NCBI GenBank assembly: GCA_948567375.1
Contig: OX419759.1
Location: 39,285,493 to 39,349,492, forward strand
Length of the DNA stretch: 64,000 nt
Direction of reading: 5' to 3'
From: Lunularia cruciata
Lineage: Eukaryota > Streptophyta > Marchantiopsida > Lunulariales > Lunulariaceae
Under the pieces are notes generated by a model. That model worked only from the letters and a program-made list of their open reading frames with translations. It did not search any database and was not told the origin of the DNA. Made by a program: the position numbers and the translations under genes. This document shows positions 1 through 11,353 of the stretch, piece after piece (position 1 is the first letter of the stretch; each line of letters opens with the position of its first letter).

Positions 1-172
1 TCTGTCAAGAAATTCAATCAATCATAACTTTTGGCATGAAGCTCAAAATAGTGCAATCTTGGTGATCATGGAAAGCTCTAGGCAAGGCAATTTCAACAAA
101 ACCAAAGTTACAAGGTTTGGACAAGTAAGTGATGAGATATGGCATACCAAAAATCTCAAAATCAGCAAGAGT
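1..172 (-). mobile_element. LINE-A 5' terminal leader fragment
   Basis: This stretch matches the 5' end of the LINE-A leader seen at 38650-38830, 45100-45290 and 51690-51890. Shared phrases include the 'cataactttt' and 'gagatatggcat' blocks in the same order. In those copies the leader lies to the right of a minus-strand ORF1, so the body of this copy should lie left of the window. It ends abruptly near 172, where a different LINE-A piece begins. It is non-coding; short open frames here are not meaningful. Confidence 0.6.
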
Positions 173-640
173 CAAACATCTAACACAAAGTCCATCAAGA
201 TCTTCAGCCTTACCATTGGTCAACTTCTTGAGTTGGTACTTGAAATTTGCTTCAAAGATGATGAGAGCAGATCCAAGGCTAGGTGCCATGCTACGAACAT
301 CAGGGAAGAAGTATAGATCCTTGAGATAGTGACAAAGCTGCTTCAAGTCCAACAATGGAGAGGGGGATTTTGATAATCACTTTCTTCCAAAAAGCCTTGG
401 GATTGGTCTTCAATTCAACCCCCTTAAGTCTTAGACATGCTTGCTTCTTGTACTTCACCAACTTTCTATAATAGACAAAAGTTAGATTTTGTGTAATCTG
501 ATCAAGAGACCTATCCATAGCTTTGATCCTTGCTATTTTACATTAAGCATCATACCACTTATTGCAAGGGGGACCAAGTCTCTTCCTATGAGGACCCCTT
601 GGAAACAAAGTAGAAATAGAGTAGCTGATGTAGATTGAAG
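173..640 (-). pseudogene. LINE-A ORF2 fragment (endonuclease-RT linker)
   Basis: On the minus strand this encodes the stretch between the endonuclease and the RT palm, including the 'KAMDRSLDQI', 'NPKAFWKKV' and 'KLTNGKAEDLDGLCV' signatures shared with other copies in the window. Stops and frame changes break it. Both ends are truncated: it has no 3' tail and no endonuclease core. The piece at 640-783 that follows shows no recognisable coding or repeat similarity and may be old unique sequence. Confidence 0.65.
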
Positions 641-783
641 ATTGATTCATGTGAAAGAGGTGTTCAAAAGCTTTTGATTGAGACCTTTCTTCTAGAATTT
701 GAAGCTCTCTGGTGAAGGTTGTAAATTTTTTAAATCTTTAAGATTTCAATAATTTCATGTAGGAAAGTGTAGATTCAAAAGTT

Positions 784-3240
784 TATGAAACAATGAAATA
801 TAAAGCCTAGAAGACCCAAAGAGTCAAAAGGCTGAAAACACAATACAAAACACATGAAATGTGAGCCTAGGGCATCTGACCAATCTATAACAAACTGGTC
901 CAATGTAAACTGACCTTTGTCATATATTTCACTAATGCTAAAGCCTCAATTTGTAAGAGTGCTAAGAAATCACTACAACTAATCTGATGTTTGACTCTAA
1001 TCTGATGGTAACAAGGGCAGTCAACAAACACATGGTGCTCATCCTCAACTTTGCTCATAGTACACAATTTGCAAAGTCGCATGGAGTGCTCTATCTGCTG
1101 CCAACGTCCTTGTTCTACTTCTAGTCTATGAGAGCTAGTTCTATACTGAGCAATAACATATCTAAGTGAAGTAGAAATCCTAGCCAAAAGATAATCTTGC
1201 TCACAATATACCAACATAGGATTTACAAACTGCTGATAAAACACCACCTTGGTATTGACTTGCTGCTATAAGCTAAGTAAGAATTTCTCCTTGATCACTT
1301 CTTGTACTGCAATAGGCTCCAATCTCCAATGCCACTCACAAACATTTCACCTTGTGGCCCATGCAATCAGATTTGTATACCAACCAATAGATAGAGTGGC
1401 ACAAATAGCTTGGTAGGGAAGACTCTCATGCTCCATGGACCTCACCTTAGTGGCATATGTGAGAGTTAAGAACAAAGCTTCAGCCTCAAGTGGCAAAATC
1501 TCTATTTCAGCAAGTAATAATACATATGGAGTTTGAGTCCTCACCCCAAGTTCATCGCATAAAAACAATGTCTGAACTTTCTCCACCTTTTGCCACCATT
1601 TCTTCTTAGTACCTAGACCCCAAATCTGAGGTTCATAGAGAACTACCGGCTGCACAAGAGATCTGAACAACACCTTCTTCAACTCCCATGTGGTAGGATG
1701 AGCAAGTCTAAAGTGATTCATGAGTGACTACAAAGCTCTAAACCATGCATTGATTCTCCTCTTAACACAAGTAAACCAACTATAGTCAAGAGAAAACTCA
1801 AGGGCCAAGTACTTATAAGAAGAAACCTGCTCCAACTTCTGTCCATCAAAACATAAAGATGTGACACATTTTGAACCCACCATAATCACCTTGAACTTGT
1901 CAAGATTCACCTCCATCTTTGGTTGTCGCAAAAGCAAAGAAGAGAACCCAATAGCTTCTATAAACTCTTTGGATTATTGGATAGGAACACTTCATCATTT
2001 GCATAAAGGAGTGTATGTATCATCAAAGAGCCAACTTGTACACCTATAGCTCCTGCTTCCATGAGTAGTCTCTCTAGATCATCGATAAAGATTCCAAATA
2101 GAGTTGGAGATAGAGAGCAACCTTGAATCAAACCCATTGTGCTAAGGACATCTTGAGAATCCAAAGATGAAAGTCTCACAACCACTTTCTCATAGCATCT
2201 AGAGATAGCACCAATCAGATCTGGTGAAACATCAACTTCAATGAGTCTCTCATTTAGAGATTTCCTAAGCACCTTATCAAAGGCCTTCTTGAAATCAATA
2301 AATGCAACATAGAGAGCTCTCTCAACATCCTTAGATTTCCACCACAAAACATGGCGTACCAACAAGTGGTCCAAGGTACTAAAGCATGATCTGAAACTAG
2401 CTTGGCATTTAGCTCAAATTTTGTATTTTTCAGCCCAAGTACTCAACCTAGACTCCAAAATTCAACCATACAACTTGGCAAAGATACTACCAACTAGTAT
2501 GGTATGGTAATTGGTGACACATCTCTCTGGCCAGACTTGTGAATAGGAACTACCTTCTTCAAGCACTAGCTATCAAGAAAACCACACCTGATTGCCTCAT
2601 TCAAGAGAGAATTGAGTACTAGAATCAGATGCCTACCACTCCACTTCAAAAGTTCAACACATAGTCCATCAAGGTCTTCAGCCTTACTATTGGCCAACTT
2701 CTTGAGTTGGTACTTGACATCAGCTTCATAGATGGTGAGAGAAGATCCAAGGCTAGGTACCATGCTTGGAGCATTAGGGAAAAAGTACAGATCTATAACT
2801 ATGTGAAAGATCTCCTTCAGGTCCAGCAATGGAGATGGAGATCTGATGATTACCTTCTTCCAAAAATCCTTGGGATTGCTCCTCAACTCAATGCTCAACT
2901 CAACCTCCTTGAGTCTCAAGAATGATCACTTCTTGCACTTCATCAACTTTCTATAAGAGGCAAAAGCCTGATTTTGTGCAATCTGATCAAGTGACCTATC
3001 CATAGCTTTGATCCTTGCCATTTTACACTCTACATCATACCACCTCTTGCAAGGGAGACCAAGTCTCTATCTGTGAGAACCTCTTGGAAATAAAGAAGTA
3101 GATGTAGATTGAAGAAGTGCAACCAACTCATCACTATGTTGTTGAAAATCAGAACTCCACTCCATAGAGTTCAATTTCTCTTGGATAGCTTGTTTAGTAC
3201 ACATCTCTCTTGTGAAAATCTAGATGGAGTTTCCCTCTCA
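784..3240 (-). mobile_element. LINE-A copy, 5'-truncated (3' tail to ORF2 linker)
   Basis: This minus-strand copy begins at its 3' tail ('gaaacaatgaaatata' at about 785). Reading leftward on the minus strand it runs through the 3' UTR, the C-terminal finger (885-1247, with the C-x2-C...H...C pattern in LCKLCTM...EDEHHVFVDC), the RT thumb and connection (1347-1937), the RT palm (1958-2374) and the linker (2566-3240). The catalytic YADD box reads YAND (in LLYANDEVFLS), and several frameshifts are present, so it is dead. The 3' UTR hairpin has lost one arm. Confidence 0.8.
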
Positions 3241-3652
3241 AGCGATTCATGAGTGAATTGTACATTGATTCTCATCTTCATACAAAGAGACCAACTATAG
3301 TCATGAGAAAACTCAAGGCACAAGTGCTCCTCTCCACTAATCCACAGAGTTTACAAAAGCTCTTGGATTCTCTTCTTTGCTTTTGCAATCAAACAAAGCT
3401 GGAGGTGAACCTTGACAAGTCCAAGGTGATTGTGGTAGGTTCTAAAGGTGTCACATCTTTCTTTTTTTATGGATAGCAGTTGGAGCAGGTTTCTTCTTAT
3501 AAGTAATTGGCCCTTGAGTTTTCTCATGGCTATAGTTGGTCTACTTTTGTGAAGATGAGGATCAATGCAAGGTTTAGAGCTTTGTATTCACTCATTTATC
3601 GCTCTAGACTTGCTCATCTTACCACATGGGAGTTGAAGAAGGTGTTGTTGTG
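3241..3652. mobile_element. LINE-A inverted pair (RT connection region)
   Basis: 3241-3325 encodes part of the LINE-A RT connection region on the minus strand. At about 3326 the orientation flips, and 3326-3652 encodes overlapping RT sequence on the plus strand (LLSTNPQSLQKLL... to TTWELKKVLL). The segment 3241-3325 is therefore an imperfect inverted repeat of about 3515-3610. Such head-to-head joins are typical of 5' inversions during LINE insertion (twin priming), although later recombination would look alike. Confidence 0.6.
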
Positions 3653-3665
3653 ATGACTAGATGTC

Positions 3666-4326
3666 ATGACTATGAAAGAATCTTTGAATTTGGTCACCCT
3701 AGATACCCAAGAACTCAAGAAGAGTAACATTTTGATGTTGGACTCCACAAAGGGTATGGTGGATGTTATTGAGAAAGTTGCTTCTTTGGGAGCACAAGCC
3801 ACCAAAATTGCTTCAAAAAATGGAGGGTTGCAAGAGATTGTTGACACATTAGAGGTCAAGATGAAATCATATGCTGAAGCTACTAAGTTGGCTCAAATCT
3901 CTTACTTGCTAGAGCATGAGGTTGAGAAGGAGAACCAAATCAAGAGAATGAAGAATGTGAGGATTTCATGTTTGCCAGAGATAGAGAAGGAGGACACCAA
4001 GGCCATAGCATGATGAGTTTATTGCTGATTCTTTGAGAGTCCATGATCCTCAAATTTTGCAAGCATACAAATTGGGACAGAAAGGCACACAACCAAGAAG
4101 CATTTTGGTGAGGTTTGGCTTAGAAACTCAAAGGAATTCAGTGATGGAAAATAAGTCTATATTGAAAAGGTGATGTATCTGGTTGGACCCTAATCTCACA
4201 TCTCTCCAATGGCAAGCAAAGAAAGGAGAATTAGCAAAAGTGAAGGAGGCTCAACAAGCAAGTTTTGTTGCATTCTTGAGAGATAATAGAGTTGTGATCA
4301 CTCAAAAGAGATTGTCAACTACTCCA
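3666..4326 (+). pseudogene. LINE-A ORF1 (L1-type coiled-coil nucleic-acid-binding protein), frameshifted
   Basis: The N-terminal half is a heptad-rich segment (KESLNLVTLDTQELKKS..., KVASLGAQATKIASKNGG) predicted to form a coiled coil. It is followed by RMKNVRISCLPEIEKEDTKAIA and, after a frameshift near 4010, by the IxDSLRVHDPQILQAY...ILVRFG segment. That layout resembles L1 ORF1p (coiled coil, RRM-like domain, C-terminal domain), which packages element RNA. The frame then runs to a TAG at 4327-4329 directly ahead of the endonuclease, in the same frame. The start of the coiled coil is missing at the 5' truncation near 3653. Confidence 0.7.
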
Positions 4327-4329
4327 TAG

Positions 4330-6147
4330 CAATTCCAGACCCTTAGAGTGCTATTTTGGAATGCTCATGGCCTCACACATACCAAGTACTCAAGTGCTAA
4401 GCCTTTGTGGGATGATGTTGATGTGATCAATCTTGTGAAGACATGGGAACATGAAGGAAACACCATTCAAGACATTGAAGGTTTCACTCTTGTCGGTTCA
4501 ACTTGGAACAAGCAAAAGAAACATAGAGGAAGAGGCTTTGGAGGTATTACTACTTATGTTAGATTTGGCTTTGAAAAATCAGTCTCTTTGATAGGCCAAG
4601 ATTCAAGTGGGCAAAACTAATGGTTCAAGATTGTAAGAGTTGCTACACCATGCTTCCTTGTTGTTTGTCACTTTACTCCATTGACATCACCAATCTATTC
4701 AAGTGGAGTGCTCAACACCATGCAACCTTTGTACTCTTTGACAAAGGATGTGTTAGAGTTGCAAAGTAAAGGTGCAGTACTTGTTCTTGGTGATTTCAAT
4801 GCCAGGATCCAAGCTTCTCAGATTCTTGAGTTGAGTGATCTTGAGAATGACCCTTTCCATAGTTTGATAGACCATTCTAGTACTTGGTCCCGCTCTTCCA
4901 AAGATCATATGTCCAACCCCATGAGTGAGCACTTTTTGAGCTTTGTTACCAATTGTAGCTTGAAGATCTTGAATAGCCTTTCTCAATTTCCAGAAACTTG
5001 TAAGAGCCCATGCTTTGCTTTAGGTGGATCAAGCACCATAGATTATATGCTCACTTCAGCCAATGATATGCACCTTGTCTTAGATTTTTGTGTTTTAGAT
5101 CCTCAACCTAAATCTGACTATGCACCTCTATCTTGTGTCATCCTTCTTTCTTGCCTCAAAAGAACCACATTACCTATTGACCATGCCTTTAGAAGGAAGC
5201 TCCGTCTAGATTTTCCCAAGCAAGATCTGTACCATCAAGCTATCCATGAGAAATTGAGCTCTATGGAGTGGAGTTCTGATTTTCAACAATGTAGTGATCA
5301 GTTTGTTGAACTTCTTCATTCTACATCAACTACTTTGTTTCCAAGAAGTTCTCACAGGAAGAGACTTGGTCTCCCTTGCAATAGGTGGTATAATGCTTAT
5401 TGTAAAATGGAAAGGATTAAAGCTATGGATATATCTCTTGATCATATTGCACAAAATCAGGCTTTTTTCTCTTATAGAAAGTTGATCAAGTGCAAGAAGC
5501 ATGCATTTTTGAGACTCAAGAGAGTTGAGTTGAGCATTGAATTGAGGAGCAATCCCAAGGCTTTTTGGAACAAGGTAACCATCAGATCTCCATCTCCATC
5601 ATTGGACTTGAATGAGCTTTGTAACTATGTGAAGGATCTGTACTTTTTCCCTAATGCTCCAAGTATGGAACCTTGCCTTGGATCTGCTCTCACCATCTCA
5701 ACAATTGGAGTAGGTTTCTTGGGCCTTGATTTTTCTCATGACTATAGTTGGTCTGTTTGTGTGAAGATCAGAATCAATGCAAGGTTTAGAGCTTTGTATT
5801 CACTCATGAATCACTCTAGATTTGCTCATCTTACCTCATGGGAGTTGAAGAAGGTGTTGTTCAGATCTCTTGTGCAACTGGTGGTTCTCTATGGTGTTCA
5901 AATTTGGAGTCCATGTACTCAGAAGACATGGTGGCAAAAGGTGGAGAATGTTAAAAAATTGTTTTTGTGTGATGAACTTGGGTTGAGGACTCAAACTCCT
6001 TATGTATTATTGCTTGCTGAAATAGGGTTTTTGCCTCTTGAGGCTGAAGTTTTGTTCTTAGTTCTCACATATGCCACTAAGGTGAGGTCCATGGAGCATG
6101 AGAGACTTCACTACCAAGACTTTTATGCCACTCTATCTATTGGTTGA
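4330..6147 (+). pseudogene. LINE-A ORF2: endonuclease plus RT with catalytic core deleted
   Basis: The frame starts just after the TAG at 4327-4329 and reads QFQTLRVLFWNAHGL, the first strand of an AP-type endonuclease. A stop at 4618-4620 breaks it, and it is open again from 4681 to 6147 (488 codons, the longest ORF in the window). Visible are the endonuclease motifs VLGDFNARI, STIDYMLTS and SDYAPLSC, then the linker. Near 5697 the text jumps from GSALTIS directly to GFLGLDFSHDYSW. Compared with other copies about 230 residues are lost, including the FIDFKKAFD and YADD boxes. The rest is RT connection and C-terminal sequence. It is open but cannot encode an active RT. Confidence 0.85.
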
Positions 6148-6603
6148 TATACAGATCTCATTGCATGGACCACAAGGTGGAATGTTTTTGAACAACATTG
6201 GAGATTAGGGCCTATTGCATTATGAGAAGTGATCAAGGAGCAGTTCTTACTTTTTTTATGGCAGCAACCTGGTACAAAGATGGTGTTTAATCAGCAGTTT
6301 GTAAATCCTATGTTGGTGTATTGTGAGTAAGATTATCTCTTGGGTAGGATTTCTACTTCACTTAGACATGTTATTGCTCAATATAGAACTAACTCTCACC
6401 AACTAGAAGTAGAACAAGGATGTTTGCAATAGATAGACCATTCCATGCAACTTTGCATCTTGTATACTATGAGAAAAGTTGAGAATGAGCACCATGTGTT
6501 TGTCGAGTGCCCTTGTTACCAGCAGATCAGAGTCAGACATCAGATCAGTTGTAGTGATTTCTCAACACTCTTATAGATTGAGGCTTTAGCGTTAGGGGGT
6601 AAT

Positions 6604-7297
6604 TGTAACACCCATGTGATGTGTGCATGTGTGTGGTATTATGATATTTAGCTTGGTATTACAAATACTTGAGAGATATTATTTATAAAGAGATAAAAGA
6701 TAGTTCTACATTAGTAATGATTAGCTAAAGTTAGTCATAGCTAAGATAGAGGGGGCCTTACTTTAGAAGAAGTGGAAAAGATGAGCACCATTATTTAGGA
6801 TTCTAGTGTATTGACTTGGTATTATTCCTAAGTGTTTGGCTTTGAGGAAAAAGTTGAGAACTCTTGGGCTTGCAAACCTTTTTGTTTTGAATTCTTCTAC
6901 AGTCCAAGGATAGATTATGTGAAGGAATCCTTGACTTAGTGGTCGGGTCAAGATAAGATCACATGCTTAGTGGAATATGCCCATGTGGATAGATATTCAT
7001 TTATAATTTTTGACTTTACTTGACTTTTAGCCTAGTAACTTGAGTTACTCCAATAATTAGTAACTGTGGTGCATAACTATTTCACAAGTATATAAACTAG
7101 GGGTGAAGAGGTACTCATCCTCCTTTCATTTGCAACTATATCTCTCTCATTGAGTTCTCTAGTGAGCAATGTCTTGAGTCTTGGAGTGTTAGCCTTAGAG
7201 GAGTATGATGGAGTTGGGTTCTTTGCCTTCTTAGTCCATGGTGCGCTACCATAATAGCCATCAGAGGTTCATCTTGAGTGAGAGACAGACCAGGTCA
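6604..7297 (+). mobile_element. Solo LTR of Ty3-like family C
   Basis: The sequence starts TGTAACACCC and ends near GAGAGACAGACCAGGTCA. It matches both LTRs of the element at 31754-35156 over its whole length, about 694 bp. No internal region is present. LINE-A 3' UTR sequence lies on both sides (GCGTTAGGGG left, TACATGACTGAGG right), so the LTR element inserted into a LINE-A copy and then recombined to a solo LTR. The flanking duplication is degenerate (GTAAT against GTACA at best). A purine-poor AT block and a TATA-like 'agtatataaac' lie inside, as expected for an LTR promoter. Confidence 0.85.
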
Positions 7298-7470
7298 TAG
7301 TACATGACTGAGGTTAGTTTACTTTGGACCAATTTGTTATAGATTTTTCAGATGCCTTAGGCTCTTGCCTAGGCTCACATTTCTTGTGTTTTTTGTTATG
7401 TTTTCAGCCTTTTGACTCTTTGGGTCTTCTGGGCTTTATATTTCATTGTTTCATTGATCCTTGTCAATTT

Positions 7471-8775
7471 ATAGTCAGCATCATACCACCTATTGCAAGG
7501 AAGACCAAGTCTCTTCCTATGAGATGCTCTTGGAAACATTGAAGTTGAGGTAGATTGAAGAAGTAAACTGAATTGATCACTTTGTTGTAGAAAATCAAAA
7601 CTCCACTCCATTGAGCTCAACTTCTCTTGGATAGCTTGTTGGTACAAATCTCTCTTGTGGAAATCTAGATGGAGTTTCTCTCTAGAGGCATCCTTAATAG
7701 ATAATGTGGTTCTATTGGGGCAAAGAAGAAGGATGGCACAAGATAGAGGTGCATTGTCAAATTCAGGTTGAAGATCTAAAACACAAAAATCTAAGACAAG
7801 GTGTGTATCATTGGGTGAGGTGAGCAAATAATCTAATAACACTAAAAGCAAAGCATATACTCTTACAAGTTTCAAGAAATTGAGAAACGTCATTCAAGAT
7901 CTTAAAGCTACAATTGATACCAAAGCTCAAAAGGTTCTCACTCATGGGGTTGGACACAAGATCTTTTGAAGAGCAGGACCAAGCCCTAGAATGGTCTATC
8001 AAGCTATGGAAAGGATCATTCTCAAGGTCACTAAACTCATGAATCTGAGAAGCTTGGATCTTAGCATTAAAATCACCAAGCACAAGTACTGCACCTTTAC
8101 TTTGAAACTCCATAGATCCTTTGTTAAGGTATGGAAAGGCTGCATGGTGTTGAGCACTCCACTTGAATAGATTGATGATGTCAATGGAGCAAAATAACAA
8201 ACAAAAAGGAAGCAAGGTGCAGCAACTCCTCCAATTCTCAACCATTGGTATTGTTCACTTGAGTGTTGACCTATCAAAGAGATTGATTTTTTGAAGCCAA
8301 ATCTGAAGTAAGTAGCAATACCTCCAAAGCCCTTGCCTCTATATTGCCTCCGCTTGTCCCAGGTTGAACCGACAAGGGTGAATCGTTCAATATCTTGAAT
8401 GGTGTTCCCTTCATGTTACTATGTCTCCACAATATTGATCAGATCAGCATCATCCCACAAAGGCTAGCGCTTGAGTACTTGGTATGTGTGAGCCCATGAA
8501 TATTCCAAAACAACACTCTAAGGGTCTTGAATTGCTATGCAGCAGTTGATGATTTCCTTTGGGTGATCACAACTCTATTATCTATCAAGAATGCAACAAA
8601 ACTTGCTCAAAATGATGCAACCTTGGTAGCTATGGAAATCCCTTGGGAAGGCACTTCAAACAAGACCAAAATTGTGAAGTGTGGATGTAAATAGGTGTTG
8701 AGATATGGCATGTCAAAGTTTTGGGACTTCTCTCCTCTCAAAGTTTCGGAAAATCTCTCCTCAATTTCTTGTGTA
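7471..8775 (-). mobile_element. LINE-A fragment (endonuclease, end of ORF1, leader end)
   Basis: On the minus strand this carries linker (SSMEWSFDFLQQSDQ, SHRKRLGLPCNRWYDADYK) and endonuclease (VLVLGDFNAKI, LDYLLTS) sequence from 7475 to about 8516. The TAG between ORF1 and ORF2 follows at 8535-8537, then a few ORF1 codons. It then jumps near 8600 to the LINE-A 5' leader end (8610-8775). Most of ORF1 and the leader array have been deleted. Several frameshifts are present. Its left end abuts the tail of the plus-strand copy ending at 7470. Confidence 0.75.
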
Positions 8776-8990
8776 ACTCAATGTTTGCTTGCACACTCAG
8801 CCTTGGATTTACAAGTCCAAACTTGTATCAAGGTCTAGTTGCAAGGTCTAGAGCCCATGCAAGATCTTCACTCCCATTGACCCATTGAGAGTGGAACTAG
8901 GACTCAAGTTCCTTGTAGAGGGGTTAAGAGTTTTTGGGTCTATGTAGAGATAGGAGGATTTTTGCAGTTAATTCATATCAGACACCTTAG
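8776..8990. repeat. Dispersed repeat, second copy near 23250-23430
   Basis: About 150 bp here resemble 23265-23430. Both contain 'ttgcaaggtctagagc' or close variants, then 'cttcactccc', then 'gataggaggattttt' and 'agacacctta' in the same order with similar spacing. The order and spacing indicate one ancestral element, but no coding motif or terminus was recognised. It sits between a LINE-A leader end and the family B remnant. Confidence 0.45.
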
Positions 8991-10560
8991 TATGAGCCAA
9001 AGCCCATGCTCACCTCCTTCCCCAATCAGGGAATATCAAAATGGCCTATTCTATTCTTAGTTGGTGTTATCTTCTTAATGCCTCATGTCTAGCACGGACA
9101 TTCAAGCTCATGGAGGCACTATTGCCACATTTATGGATGTTTGATAGTACTTTTTGCCATACTTTCTCTAATTTTTTTAGAGCCATGCATGATCCCACAG
9201 CTATCATATGAGTGGTATAGGCAGCATGGATGGATGTGGTCTCATACCAACATCATACCACCACACCAACAACATATATCAAAGCATGTGCTCTAGTAGT
9301 CACTTGTTTAAAACAATAAACAATGAAATATAAAGCCCATAAGACCCAAAGAGTCAAAAGTCTAAAAACACAATAGAATTTGGTTTAGTATACCGATTCT
9401 TATATGAGGGTTATCTCTTTTTGTTAAGACCTATCACAATAATTGATTTAGGCAATTACACCTTCCAAATATATCTTTGATTAGCTCATGAATTATTGCT
9501 AGACCCTGCTTGCACTTCACACTTGAGTTTATTGACTTTGTCTCCCTAGACTCTAGGAACTCCAAGCGGATCTCAATGGGTGTATGCACACTCACACACT
9601 TATTAGCATCCTCACTCATGCACCTCTACTTGACATAGCTAGGATCCCCTCTTGTGAGAGAAAATACTTTAGAACTTTGCTCCAAGCTTTGCCCTTGATT
9701 GACAAAGTCCATTTCACTTTTGTAGAGTTTTCCACAACACTTTCACTGAGTTTGGGTTTCCCATATCTAGCTCTCATAAGGTTGTTGGACCAATGTGCAT
9801 GTGGTTCCCCTTATGATATGCAAGAGATTCACTTTCTATAATGTGCAGTAGGTGGCAACCCACTAGGATCCATGATGCACTTTGGGATATGGTTGTTAAG
9901 ATCTTACAAGTTACATGGGCCCAAATTCAGATTGAGCAATGGTTGGATCTACCATGACCACCTATCTATTGTGTGTGAGCGGATACCGTTACTTTCACGG
10001 ATGGTTGCCGCACCTTCCATGATGTGGTGGTGGTGAACCTTTGACGGGTAGAGTTCTTGACATGGGGAGGTGTACATGCGGGAGCAGCAACTACCATTGC
10101 CCCTAGGGGGAAGGAGTACCACTATGCACCGCTGTTCTCAAAAGAGAAAATTTCTCATCCCTCTAGCAATTGAGATTTTTGGATGCCTACATCACCACTT
10201 TGAATGTCTCCTCAAGGATGTAACATGAAATTCTTTGCAAAGGAGAGGGGCACTAGTTGTCTCTCCAACCATGATCACATCTTATTACTAATTATGCATA
10301 TCAATCACTTTGCAACATGCTCAAATGTTGGGTCTTCATCAAAGTGCGGATGCAATAAATAGATACACTGAGCACTGCTAGGGTCTTTCCTCACCACTTA
10401 TTGGACGTACCATTGGAAGACCTCTACCATACAATTCAAAACTAGACCTCCTCTTGGGTTTTGTTGCTGCTTGTTCTTGGTGCTCTTTTCCCCTGGGTTC
10501 CTTTGAGGCCTATTGGTATTTGTCTCTATTTTTGGTCATTTCGTACCCACTCCAACATTG
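8991..10560 (+). pseudogene. Family B RT element remnant (C-terminal part)
   Basis: This is a decayed plus-strand reading. Around 9790-9900 it gives CACGSPYDMQEIHFL, then CAVGG, then RIHDALWDMV, the Cys/His block and following helix typical of the C-terminus of family B elements (compare CECCSTLDAAAVHMTRCPFGG at 16847-17173 minus). Farther on, VTFTDGCRTFHDVVVVNL and AATTIAPRGKEYHYA match the usual downstream segment. Stops and frame changes are frequent. 8991-9300 may be an upstream part of the same element; that is inference. A LINE-A tail is inserted at 9308-9374. From about 10280 to 10560 nothing specific can be read. Confidence 0.5.
9308..9374 (-). mobile_element. LINE-A tail-only insertion (~67 bp)
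   Basis: The sequence 'aacaatgaaatataaagccc' and following 'gacccaaagagtcaaaag' match the last 60-70 nt of LINE-A (minus orientation), including the tail repeats, and nothing more of the element. It interrupts sequence read as family B remnant. It is an extremely 5'-truncated LINE-A copy. Confidence 0.75.
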
Positions 10561-11353
10561 TCTAGATGTTGGAGTCGGTAAGAGGTCCATGGAGAAATGG
10601 AGTGAGTGCCTCAAGTGACATCCTCAGTGGACGCATTCCGGGATGTTAATGTTGCTGCTGTCCGGTATCAAGCCATGGTCATCAATCAAATGCGCTTCTC
10701 TGCTGGATATGCTTAAATATTCAGAACGTGACAATTGAAGAAGAGGACAGTGCATCTATCCCAGCTCTGAAATTCCAATTCTGTGTACTATAGACAAGAT
10801 TCAATATTGCAGTTCATCAAAATAGAGGTATACTAGATCACAAGCCTTCCAATATACTGTAATCTAAGAGTCCCGTTTCCAAAGCTAGAGAATTGAACTT
10901 CCTTTCATTTGTAGATGATTGTTCAAGAAGATGTTAACCTATATGATGAGGTATAAGTTTGAGGTATTATTCTCCTTCCTCAAACATTGAAAAATAGGAT
11001 GAAGCATAACGATAGGAAATTGAAGTGTCTTATGTTTGATATTGGAGGACAATAGAAGGGCAAACAAGTCTGATAGCTTTTGCAGGGCTGAAGGAATAGT
11101 TTATTGCTTCACCTATCGTACTCTCAGCAAAATGGAACGACAAAACAAATGAATAGGACCCCGCTAGAGGAAACTCGAAGTATGTTGAATGAGGATTAGA
11201 GAAGACTGTGTAGACAGAAGCCTTACATACAATAACTGTAGTGGTAAACTTTTCTCCATTTATAGCTCTATTGATTGTAAGACAGAAGAAAGTTTGAAGA
11301 GGTAGTCAGGAATTACAAGTTACACTAGTAATATTGACTGGTATTCAGCAAAT
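10561..11353. other. No recognised gene; 3' flank of the SABATH gene
   Basis: No ORF or repeat was recognised. The segment lies downstream of the minus-strand methyltransferase stop codon at 11354 and probably contains its 3' UTR and polyadenylation region. Short AT-rich stretches are present, but no element termini or hairpins stood out. Confidence 0.5.

Larger units (their letters stand above)
3653..7470 (+). mobile_element. LINE-A copy with most domains, interrupted by a solo LTR
   Basis: This plus-strand LINE-A copy runs ORF1 (3666-4326), in-frame TAG (4327-4329), endonuclease, then a sequence that jumps over the RT palm, then the C-terminal finger region to about 6600. A solo LTR of family C interrupts it at 6604-7297. 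The 3' UTR resumes at 7298, with hairpin at 7354-7374, and ends in the 'tttcattgtttcattg' tail at about 7450-7468. The 5' leader is missing. It cannot mobilise itself, because the RT catalytic core is deleted. Confidence 0.85.

Noticed and set aside
7021-7110. TATA-like box as the promoter of a host gene
   Set aside because: It lies inside a solo LTR and repeats in all four LTRs, so it is the LTR's own promoter-like sequence.
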